Shown here one piece after another: positions 62,456 through 64,000 of a stretch of 64,000 nt of DNA; position 1 is the first letter of the stretch; every line of letters starts with the position of its first letter. The notes beneath the pieces were generated by a model. That model saw only the letters and a list, made by a program, of their open reading frames with translations, had not been told where the DNA came from and ran no database searches. The translations under genes were made by a program, and so were the position numbers. The DNA comes from Congeria kusceri (lineage: Eukaryota > Mollusca > Bivalvia > Myida > Dreissenidae), in contig CM051025.1 of the NCBI GenBank assembly GCA_027627225.1, positions 77,653,974-77,717,973 on the forward strand. Reading direction: 5' to 3'.

Positions 62456-64000
62456 AAAATTCGTATTAAATTCATAGAGTCTACAGCAATAAGAATGGTT
62501 TTTAACGACACATTGTTTACCTATTATACATCCTGGATAAATAAACAAAGACTTGGACATTTAAAAAAACCAACGAATATTCGAATATTGAATTTGGATA
62601 TTCAAATAGCGTTTTGGTATTTGTTGCCATCCCTAGTTTTCAAATGTCTTGTTTGGCAATATACAAGCATATTTTGGTAATAAAAATCACTTTACCTACA
62701 TTTAGTGTTGAATTAATGAATTTGACAGGACATTTAAATAGGTCAAATGGGTACGAATAATACCTTCTGGAACGTCATTTATTCTGCATCGATATATTTT
62801 GTTCCAAATGACAGATTTTCTTAAATTTTTGCACATACATGCACCAATGTATACTTACACCAAAACATTAATAAAAAGAATGGGTCGCCGAACTTGTTTG
62901 GAAAATATTGGACTTTAAATAGTGTACCTGTGTAACCTTGTTCATGTTTCGTATTTATGTAAACAACGTATCAATAGCCAAAATAGAGAGATATTTAATG
63001 GATCTTTTTTTAACTAATTTGTTTGGCAATACATCGTATATGTGTGTTTTTGATTATTATTATAATGCTTTATGAACTTTTAACCATTGACTGGAACTTG
63101 ATGACTTACAGAGACTTATATTTATTGATTGTAATTAGTATATTGTAACCTAAAGAAAATAATGAAGCAAAAGGGGAAATTAACCCAGTTATTCTCTTTT
63201 TGTTGCGAACGTCTTTAAGATTAACACTGTTTGAAAATTGGTTCTTAAATGGAATTATGGTGCCTGTATTATTTGTGATAAAAATTTGATTATATTTGCA
63301 ACAATAAAAATCCAAGTATATGTAAATAAGGATTGACTACTTTTGAAGTATTTTCTTATGAACTCTTGTTTTTGCTTTTATTGCAGAACCTGTTTTAAAG
63401 GACACACCAACAAAAGGGAAAAGAGCAAAGGCTTTGCTGAGAAGATCATTTTACTCTGCTGGTCCTGTGAAGCGCACAAAGAATCTCACCCAATACTTTC
63501 AGCTGGCAGACAAAATAGCTGGTCGCCAACGGCAACCCTCCGGGCAGGTAGCTGAGACGAATAAAGAGTCCACCAGACCAGCCAAACTGCTAAGCTTTGA
63601 ATCCTCAGCCCACTTCAAGTCCCCAGATAAGAACTCATCATTTCTCCTGTCTCAGCTTGTGTCAAGCCCTTCCCCAGCCAAAGCCACCCCAAGGAAGCTG
63701 GCATCTCACACACCTAGCAAGCTGCTGCTTGAATCCCCTTCTCATAACACACGGTCCAGGAACGCTATGTCACCGGTGGTGAATTTGTTCCAGAGTCCAT
63801 CTAGACGAACGAGAGTTATATCCCCTAGCAGTAGGTCTAAGGTTGCCTCCCCTGCTGTGCGTCAGCTGATGAGCCCCGTCAGTCGTAGGTCGCCGCGTGT
63901 GTTAGTGGCGGAATCAGACACAAAGGAATGTCCTAAGTCACCACAAAGCACACCAGTGAAAAGTCCTATATGCGGGGTGGTCATCAGTGGCCTAGATTCA
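22293..64000 (+). CDS. TICRR: Treslin/TICRR (TopBP1-interacting checkpoint and replication regulator), residues 1-1224, 20 coding exons, 3' end outside window
   Basis: Joined exons: 22293-22949, 32573-32725, 33873-34017, 34455-34521, 35368-35437, 36397-36561, 38110-38338, 38987-39113, 39629-39750, 42357-42560, 43133-43281, 44703-44809, 49488-49578, 50092-50174, 51713-51979, 52486-52573, 53056-53110, 53464-53601, 54614-54754, 63387-64000. They total 3,672 bases with no stop, and every phase fits. Treslin acts with MTBP and TopBP1 in the nucleus to load CDC45 onto MCM2-7 and so fire origins. It is the animal counterpart of yeast Sld3. The N-terminal domain ends with the typical ISFNWVDT string (about 207-214). 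The helical Sld3-Treslin domain spans about 640-810. The KLLHHPSLAD...RQIVVQK motif is at 880-905, the CDK-site exon at 974-1019, and then a disordered basic SP/TP-rich tail begins. Vertebrate Treslin is about 1,900 residues, so roughly a third may be missing. The start is the ATG just after a splice acceptor. Confidence 0.93.
23084..24411. mobile_element. TIR transposon, 1,328 bp, candidate 5-bp duplication ATTAT
   Basis: Ends CAGGGATCTC and GAGATCCCTG are perfect 10-bp inverted repeats with ATTAT outside both (23079-23083 and 24412-24416). Inside are a threefold 23-bp repeat (AGTCCTTTAGCTCCACCCAC) at 23302-23370 and an AAT/ATT microsatellite near 24200-24255. No transposase frame. Confidence 0.75.
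24770..28085. mobile_element. hAT element, 3,316 bp including a nested insertion, 8-bp duplication TTAACTGC
   Basis: Ends TAGGGGTGCAACGATA and TATCGTTGCACCCCTA are perfect 16-bp inverted repeats, flanked by TTAACTGC at 24762-24769 and 28086-28093. TAGGG-type ends with an 8-bp duplication are the hAT signature. The subterminal sequence is rich in GTATTGCAATAC-like motifs. It holds the 25212-27441 element, so its own length is about 1.1 kb, too short for a transposase. Confidence 0.9.
25212..27441. mobile_element. Innermost TIR element, 2,230 bp, candidate 5-bp duplication TCATT
   Basis: Ends TAGTGTTTTATCCAGG and CCTGGATAAAGCACTA are inverted with one mismatch, with TCATT outside each (25207-25211 and 27442-27446). 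The subterminal parts share GCGCCATGCC and CCCTTTT-rich segments in inverse orientation. No convincing transposase frame. Ends resemble those at 29788/32446. Confidence 0.75.
29788..32446. mobile_element. TIR element with a second copy of the same family inserted inside (30589 to about 31700)
   Basis: Ends CAGGGCCTTCCCCAGG and CCTGGGGAAGGCACTG. The same left end recurs at 30589. GTTGACTGCAGCAGACCGAC...CTCTTACGTCACAATGGC occurs at 29883 and 30728. ACCA(C/T)GACGTCA(T/C)GTTCCACG...AACAAAGCATG occurs at 31330 and 31783. The order left part, whole copy, right part fits insertion of one copy into another. No target duplication found. Confidence 0.7.
32573..32725 (+). CDS. TICRR: TICRR exon 2 (residues 220-270)
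   Basis: Acceptor TTTTAG|GAT, donor GAG|GTATGT, phase 0 on both sides. Encodes DQADINAVQIVEKTLAKANG, then SLVLLDSITKHGGLHYSS and VVTLLDESIDREE. It carries on from the WVDT region as in vertebrate proteins. Confidence 0.88.
33297..33657. mobile_element. Short TIR element, 361 bp, in TICRR intron 2
   Basis: Ends CAGTCTTCGAAATT and AATTTCGAAGACTG are perfect 14-bp inverted repeats. TTTGTG lies just left and again two bases right of the element, an imperfect target duplication. Subterminal ACTCGCCTGCTCGCC / GGGCGAGTAC motifs are also inverted. Ends share CAGTCTTCG with the element at 56310. Confidence 0.8.
33873..34017 (+). CDS. TICRR: TICRR exon 3 (residues 271-319)
   Basis: Encodes EEVAKLHQEVSEGCKSLLPM through SSWLKNDSLHKYDSDQPHQL to TIVIG. 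Acceptor GAGCAG|GAA, donor GATTG|GTGAAT. It ends one base into a glycine codon completed by exon 4. Confidence 0.85.
34455..34521 (+). CDS. TICRR: TICRR exon 4 (residues 319-341), 67 nt
   Basis: Encodes EFHIRTACRDAQLQQLKAFT followed by HG. Acceptor TTTTTAG|GAG, donor CATGG|GTAGGT. Its two trailing bases join the first base of exon 5. Confidence 0.82.
34522..36396 (+). other. TICRR introns 4 and 5 (apart from exon 5)
   Basis: AT-rich. I see no further exon or clear transposon. ATTGGCGC occurs at 34676, 34690 and 35097, perhaps ends of a decayed element. A T8-G10 homopolymer junction lies at 36039-36062. Confidence 0.4.
35368..35437 (+). CDS. TICRR: TICRR exon 5 (residues 341-364), 70 nt
   Basis: Encodes DICLSARDSVQPDDNFSFSG followed by KFA. 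Acceptor TTATGCAG|A, donor GCG|GTAGGT. It restores phase 0. Confidence 0.82.
36397..36561 (+). CDS. TICRR: TICRR exon 6 (residues 365-419)
   Basis: Encodes AYGLIDRQSVKHLPVQCSCV, CEASTGDERSGKVTVTKDGV and FERLIEKLASRNFCL. Acceptor TTGATAG|GCC, donor CTG|GTTAGT. It is flanked by plain AT-rich intron. Confidence 0.85.
36905..37885 (+). mobile_element. Decayed mariner-like element, internally deleted
   Basis: The left end TACGAGGGCTGTTCATTTAA plus TACCCAGATGACCGCTATA is mirrored by the right end TATAGCGGTTGTCCGGGTAT followed by TAAATGAA. The right extremity is truncated. Around 37435-37530 one frame reads GGRDSAHDDLRPGQPDIRS, like the mariner transposase motif GRESxEDDPRxGRPS. Frameshifts and stops are frequent and most of the catalytic region is lost. 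Confidence 0.7.
38110..38338 (+). CDS. TICRR: TICRR exon 7 (residues 420-496)
   Basis: Encodes VLNQVDAGHLVLLEPLSVQT, then a serine-rich stretch with NGVASPVKSKKEGTFDQLVQ and RLVSNVPTNPCTAY. SPVK is a full CDK consensus. Acceptor TTTTACAG|GTT, donor TACG|GTAAGC. Confidence 0.87.
38987..39113 (+). CDS. TICRR: TICRR exon 8 (residues 496-538)
   Basis: Encodes TDLHSFEAKDSIGSFDGRLL then DRWQVPGPPKSFQSLITKLN. Acceptor TGTGTAG|AT, donor CACAG|GTACGG. Confidence 0.85.
39629..39750 (+). CDS. TICRR: TICRR exon 9 (residues 538-579)
   Basis: Encodes VSDLDFLTEQETGMLKQLQK, then LYKQETKPPFLQSPSTTAPT. Acceptor TTTCTAG|GGT, donor ACAG|GTATAT. Confidence 0.85.
39877..40110 (+). mobile_element. Partial copy of the MITE at 16431-16756
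   Basis: TTCAGGTTACCTGACCTACC, CTAAAAAATGCCCCGACC and TTTAAACAATGTTTAAGGAT match the left two thirds of the other copy. The right terminus is missing, and the next repeat starts at 40149. Confidence 0.75.
40149..41890 (+). mobile_element. Tandem-core dispersed repeat, about 1.74 kb, two internal arrays and a 3' hairpin
   Basis: Starts TCGCTCGACTATTAACCGAA and ends AATAGTCGAGCGCGCTGTCC then TACAGCTCTTG. The termini thus carry inverted CGCTCGACTATT/AATAGTCGAGCG, and a CTGT-ACAG stem lies just before CTCTTG. Core 1 (40200-41100) has about five units of 175-190 bp with CATAACTNTGACC and AGAATTATGCCCC. Core 2 (41110-41810) has about five units of about 150 bp with TTATATCGAGACCTCGCTT and GGTGGGGTCAAGG. 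The layout suggests a Helitron/Helentron-like non-autonomous element, but this is not proven. Confidence 0.7.
42191..42290 (+). pseudogene. Decayed tandem copy of the TICRR exon 10 acceptor region
   Basis: Bases 42241-42285 (TAGGTAATGCTGGAAGTG...) repeat the acceptor and first coding bases of exon 10, 113 bp upstream of the real one. The preceding intron sequence is matched as well. In the exon 10 frame it hits TGA after 11 codons, so inclusion would truncate the protein. Confidence 0.75.
42357..42560 (+). CDS. TICRR: TICRR exon 10 (residues 579-647)
   Basis: Encodes NAGSEEKADRFELPFKGRAS, then RASLSRAEMILSKSRAVVKE and a charged low-complexity end. The RAEMILSKSR helix precedes the Sld3-Treslin domain. 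Acceptor GCTATAG|GT, donor ACAG|GTGGGT. Both edges have nearby tandem copies (42191-42290 and 42577-42716). The upstream copy would read NAGSGEMANKL then stop. Confidence 0.86.
42577..42716 (+). repeat. Tandem copies of the TICRR exon 10 3' end and donor
   Basis: GAGAAGGAGGGACAG...CAGACTC-TGGGGCTCACATCACAG|GTGGGT is repeated 89 bp downstream of the real exon end. A third, shortened copy (42667-42716) lacks the donor. Using the second donor would shift the frame, since 89 is not a multiple of three. Confidence 0.8.
43133..43281 (+). CDS. TICRR: TICRR exon 11 (residues 647-696), start of Sld3-Treslin domain
   Basis: Encodes FNSVEELKSYLTSVYEKICS then GESNLDSSVQMIVMVTQHFI and KQTEADNAE. This helical segment matches the start of the conserved central domain of vertebrate Treslin (a run of E-L-x-x-x-x-x-x-x-Y-E type helices ending in VTTVKTFLK). 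Acceptor GGTTTCAG|AC, donor GAG|GTATGG. Confidence 0.88.
43647..44220 (+). repeat. Dispersed repeat with three units of about 180 bp
   Basis: Begins TTATGCCCCCGGCATCTTGA and GTGGGCATATAGCG, then a pyrimidine-rich GTCCGTCC tract. Units repeat TAGATTTTACCGTTTCGTCT, ACACTTGGATACTTACACA and TCACCCAACCTCACTTTGAC. It lies in TICRR intron 11. No coding sequence. Confidence 0.75.
44703..44809 (+). CDS. TICRR: TICRR exon 12 (residues 697-732), Sld3-Treslin domain
   Basis: Encodes EQCTSLLQESLLKTGAQLRE, then KYSQTEDLPMDHKIT and two bases of a glutamate codon. Acceptor ATCCATAG|GAG, donor ACAGA|GTATGT. Its partner acceptor lies 4.7 kb on, past the minisatellite. Confidence 0.86.
44995..49487 (+). repeat. 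4.5-kb minisatellite made of copies of the TICRR intron 12/exon 13 boundary
   Basis: Roughly a hundred units of about 43 bp (some 53 bp through an added ACCTGTAGGT). Unit core: TTTCTGTCACATGTAGGTAC then AGTGTGCAGGTGATAAGCCC. The last unit runs straight into exon 13, whose acceptor and first 18 coding bases (TTTCTGTCACTTGTAG|ATACAGTGTGCAGGTGAT) are that same sequence. A higher-order period of about 1.08 kb is visible from the marker GTAATAAGCCCTTG near 47310, 48400 and 49460. The minus-strand open frames with MWAYHLHTVPTCDRN-like repeats follow from the repeat and are not genes. Confidence 0.95.
49488..49578 (+). CDS. TICRR: TICRR exon 13 (residues 732-762), Sld3-Treslin domain
   Basis: Encodes YSVQVMLRMEMMSSLENKDQ then EEGEEAVNDE. 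Joined to exon 12 it gives HKITEYSVQVMLRMEM, matching the vertebrate KxxECQLQV-x-LRLEM motif. This fixes the acceptor at CTTGTAG|ATAC rather than at the CAG 13 bases later. The donor GAG|GTCTGA is weak. Confidence 0.88.
49614..49708 (+). repeat. Direct duplication, 48 bp, two copies
   Basis: TTATATAATTCTCGCACGTG...GTAGTTCTGAAATATATT occurs twice back to back in intron 13. No other feature is seen in this intron. Confidence 0.85.
50092..50174 (+). CDS. TICRR: TICRR exon 14 (residues 763-790), Sld3-Treslin domain
   Basis: Encodes IVGLLRTLSFISGPDVLNKF followed by MESSLLN. It corresponds to the vertebrate segment EE-x-TDLLR-x-x-x-LTED-x-x-x-L-x-x-FLEE. Acceptor CATTGCAG|ATT, donor AACAA|GTATGC. 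Confidence 0.88.
50240..50464. mobile_element. Hairpin MITE, nearly full length, about 225 bp
   Basis: Ends GTCATGGG...GGCTTAATGCATGTGCG and CGCGCATGCATTAAGCCC...CCCATGAC are inverted. Inner arms GATTAGCCTGTGCAGTCCGC/ATAGGCTAATCC and ACTTTCCGC/GCGGAAAGT give further pairing. Other copies are at 51490-51688, 14240-14375 and 17139-17215. I associate this sequence with bivalve (dreissenid) genomes from memory. Confidence 0.85.
51490..51688. mobile_element. Hairpin MITE, second long copy, ending 25 bp before TICRR exon 15
   Basis: Left TGAGAAACCTTGGGCTTAATGC, cut here to its core GGGCTTAATGC, pairs with right GCATTAAGCC followed by TGGGTTTCCCACAACACGCC. The right terminus stops about 25 bases before the exon 15 acceptor at 51712. 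Element sequence therefore supplies most of the region where the branch point would lie. Confidence 0.85.
51713..51979 (+). CDS. TICRR: TICRR exon 15 (residues 790-879), end of Sld3-Treslin domain and linker
   Basis: Encodes YIHSIPRTLANIYDELMQPL, the vertebrate YIDSIPKTL-x-x-x-Y motif, and then a serine/proline-rich linker with LLSPENNSAVDQSALDVSMQ and TSRSR. Acceptor CTGTTCAG|TTAC, donor CCAG|GTATTC. Degenerate tandem copies of the donor region follow at 52068-52215. Confidence 0.9.
52068..52215 (+). repeat. Two degenerate tandem copies of the exon 15 donor region
   Basis: The exon/intron join GGTCCAGGTATTCAGTG...GTTAACCGTGCTGCTTTG is echoed at 52068 (GTATCAAGTGGTG...GTTAACCATACTGCTTA) and at 52147 (GTCCAGGTATCAAGTGG...GTTAAGTGTACTGCTTA), with a period near 80-95 bp. 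The last copy is preceded by a usable acceptor-like CTCTTATAG. Confidence 0.7.
52315..52353 (+). CDS. Possible optional small exon of TICRR
   Basis: Acceptor CCGTTTCAG|CTCC opens a frame reading STSPPVFITSSPK in the phase required between exons 15 and 16. The only nearby donor (CAAA|GTTGAT) is weak, and a stop follows. Exon 15 joins exon 16 in frame without it, so it is excluded from the main model. Confidence 0.25.
52486..52573 (+). CDS. TICRR: TICRR exon 16 (residues 879-908), conserved basic motif
   Basis: Encodes GSRKLLHHPSLADFGAKRQI followed by VVQKVVKEK. It corresponds to the vertebrate ALIRHKSIAE...LRQIEIPKV motif. Acceptor GATTCAG|GGG, donor AAG|GTATTG. Confidence 0.88.
53056..53110 (+). 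CDS. TICRR: TICRR exon 17 (residues 909-927), 55 nt
   Basis: Encodes TGKSSKKSKDPHKRSKDK, a lysine-rich linker. Acceptor TTTTTTCAG|ACT, donor AAAG|GTTTGA. Confidence 0.82.
53155..53370 (+). repeat. Direct duplication of about 105 bp in TICRR intron 17
   Basis: ACAACTGTATACTAYATCAT...AATCCTTCA occurs at 53157-53258 and again from about 53270, with only a few changes. It lies between exons 17 and 18. Confidence 0.85.
53464..53601 (+). CDS. TICRR: TICRR exon 18 (residues 927-973)
   Basis: Encodes VAKVLFDHRGGVKLERRQSV, AVMQRTCKTPKKTSRKSPRK and LLKSPR. It contains TPKK, SPRK and SPR sites in a basic setting, typical CDK targets. VAKVLFD aligns with the vertebrate V-RRNLFN element. Acceptor TTTTTAG|TTG, donor AGAT|GTGAGT. 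Confidence 0.88.
53764..54408. mobile_element. hAT-like non-autonomous element, 645 bp, with internal 31-bp array
   Basis: Ends TAGGGCTGCAACAACA and TATTGTTGCAGCCTTA are inverted. They resemble the hAT-type ends at 24770/28085. The interior (53780-54030) repeats CACATTGCAATATATTGCTG plus TAAGCAAAAAT about eight times. There is no convincing target duplication. Confidence 0.7.
54614..54754 (+). CDS. TICRR: TICRR exon 19 (residues 973-1020), paired CDK sites for TopBP1 binding
   Basis: Encodes GISPRKKLVADTPSHRLVSS, VLQGREARKRHLSSTAVIAE and SPVKSC. ADTPSHRLVS (Thr985) and VIAESPVKS (Ser1014) match the contexts of human Thr969 and Ser1001, whose CDK phosphorylation creates the TopBP1 BRCT docking sites. 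Acceptor TTTACAG|AT, donor TGTG|GTGAGT. Confidence 0.9.
55262..55425 (+). repeat. About 150-bp repeat, copy 1 of 3 in TICRR intron 19
   Basis: ACAGTCTTAAAAAATAAGGG then TCACCGGCCTTGTTCCGGAA, ATATTGGGATTT and GGTACCTGTTGAAGCC. Further copies in the same direction lie at 61450-61600 and 62812-62950, with 70-80% apparent identity by eye. Confidence 0.75.
55507..55760 (+). repeat. 5' fragment of the CTCACCTGAG repeat family
   Basis: GCTCACCTGAGAACGAAGTG then CTTGGTGAGCTGTTGGTGTA resembles the start of the element at 57625, in the same orientation. No tandem core follows here. Confidence 0.6.
56310..57517. mobile_element. TIR transposon, 1,208 bp, 6-bp target duplication ATTTTC
   Basis: Ends CAGTCTTC...GAAGACTG, with ATTTTC outside both (56304-56309 and 57518-57523). 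A second inverted pair lies inside, GTGGACCCTCGGTCCACCAA (56338) against GGTGGACTCTGTCCACGGTC (57477). Several GGACCGTACAAC/CTGGACCATCGGTCCAG-like palindromes occur near the ends. No transposase frame. Confidence 0.8.
57625..58760 (+). mobile_element. Tandem-core dispersed repeat, CTCACCTGAG family, six units
   Basis: Begins TTTAGCTCACCTGAGCACTT, where GAGCACTTCG and CGAAGTGCTC form a perfect hairpin. The core has about six units of about 165 bp, each with AACCACTGGCTGGATTTCAA, CAGAAATGTTCCTTGGGTGA, CCCTCTACCAAATTCCTT, AAAAACATGGCCGCCAGGGG and TTTTCCTTATATGGCTAT. A separate 3' fragment at 61130-61285 shows the family's other end (AGGGCCATCATGGCCCT hairpin then CTTGTTT). Confidence 0.8.
58783..58920 (-). 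mobile_element. Fragment of the MITE at 16431-16756, reversed
   Basis: TGGATGCTATCAAAACAAAA, CTGACAAACTTGATAAAAAT and GGGCATTTTTTAGGGTAGGT are the reverse complement of the 16.5-kb copy. Confidence 0.7.
59055..59145 (+). repeat. GAT/ATG microsatellite
   Basis: Interrupted GATGATGATG tract within TICRR intron 19. A second pure ATG run is at 62418-62453. Confidence 0.9.
59742..60297 (+). mobile_element. Shorter copy of the tandem-core repeat at 40149
   Basis: Starts CAGCGCGACTATTCGAAGAA, continues ACCGTCAGCGTCCGCG and about two core units with GTAACTTCAAAACTAC and AGAGTTATGCCCC. It ends AATAGTCGAGCGCGCTGTCC followed by TCTGACAGCTCTTG, giving the same 3' hairpin. Confidence 0.75.
61130..61285 (+). 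mobile_element. 3' fragment of the CTCACCTGAG tandem-core family
   Basis: Carries one core remnant (AAACATGGCTGCCAGGGGGC...TTTTCCTTATATGGCT) followed by the terminus CATGTGAGCGACCTAGGGCC, ATCATGGCCCTCTTGTTT. AGGGCCATCATGGCCCT is a near-perfect hairpin. Confidence 0.7.
61286..63386 (+). other. Right part of TICRR intron 19 outside named repeats
   Basis: Besides the hAT element and the two 150-bp repeat copies (61450-61600, 62812-62950), the sequence is plain AT-rich intron with no exon-like frame. 62960-63386 shows nothing but a pyrimidine-rich approach to the exon 20 acceptor. Confidence 0.4.
61682..62635. mobile_element. hAT element, 954 bp, 8-bp target duplication GTTTTCA(C/A)
   Basis: Ends TAGGGATTACAACAAATA and TATTTGTTGCCATCCCTA are inverted with two mismatches. 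GTTTTCAC lies just left (61674-61681) and GTTTTCAA just right (62636-62643). Subterminal parts repeat GAATATTCGAATATT-like motifs, and the middle holds the ATG microsatellite. No transposase remains. Confidence 0.85.
63387..64000 (+). CDS. TICRR: TICRR exon 20, partial (residues 1020-1224), SP/TP-rich disordered tail
   Basis: Acceptor TTATTGCAG|AA. The frame is open to the window end. It begins EPVLKDTPTKGKRAKALLRR, then SFYSAGPVKRTKNLTQYF, which resembles the vertebrate SFYS-x-x-QPKSRS segment. Then come many S/T-P motifs in basic surroundings (KSPDK, TPRK, TPSK, SPSRR, MSPVSRRSPR, TPVKSP). The composition is GC-richer than neighbouring introns. No globular domain is expected here. The stop codon is outside the window. 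Confidence 0.9.

Noticed and set aside
62421..62560. 90-codon minus frame with a poly-isoleucine run
   Set aside because: Caused by the ATG/GAT microsatellite inside a hAT element.

Overview
Eukaryotic, AT-rich, intron-rich DNA packed with class II transposon remnants, a tRNA-derived SINE and minisatellites. Protein matches and repeat style point to a mollusc, most likely a bivalve. The inverted-repeat family at 50.2 and 51.5 kb resembles one I associate with dreissenid mussels, but that rests on memory.

Only two protein-coding genes can be supported. They are divergent (head to head) and both run off the window. (1) On the minus strand, 18407 down to 1045, eight coding exons encode the first 303 residues of a protein 4.1 (EPB41/coracle) family protein: a short N-terminus and a complete FERM domain. 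The gene leaves the window on the left. (2) On the plus strand, 22293 to 64000, twenty coding exons encode the first 1,224 residues of Treslin/TICRR, the metazoan Sld3 counterpart needed to fire replication origins. The gene leaves the window on the right in an open frame. All exon junctions of both models have GT-AG borders and compatible phases.

Layout. 1-18.4 kb: FERM gene with long introns holding a 29-bp minisatellite (2.5-3.3 kb), several terminal-inverted-repeat (TIR) elements with readable target duplications, an intact 311-bp SINE with a 13-bp duplication (12.8 kb), and MITEs. 18.4-22.3 kb: shared upstream region with one long-TIR element. 22.3-32.6 kb: TICRR exon 1 and its 9.6-kb intron, built largely of TIR elements nested up to three deep. 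32.6-44.8 kb: exons 2-12 with tandem-core repeats, a mariner relic and a local duplication of both edges of exon 10. 44.99-49.49 kb: a 4.5-kb minisatellite whose unit is a copy of the intron 12/exon 13 boundary. 49.5-54.8 kb: exons 13-19, including the exon with the two CDK sites equivalent to those that bind TopBP1. 54.8-63.4 kb: an 8.6-kb repeat-filled intron. 63.4-64 kb: the SP/TP-rich start of the long C-terminal exon.

The main unusual observation is that exon edges in TICRR have been tandemly duplicated at three places (exon 10, exon 13, exon 15). The exon 13 case has grown to roughly a hundred copies of a 3' splice site. I found no complete prokaryotic-style system, virus or intact transposase gene.
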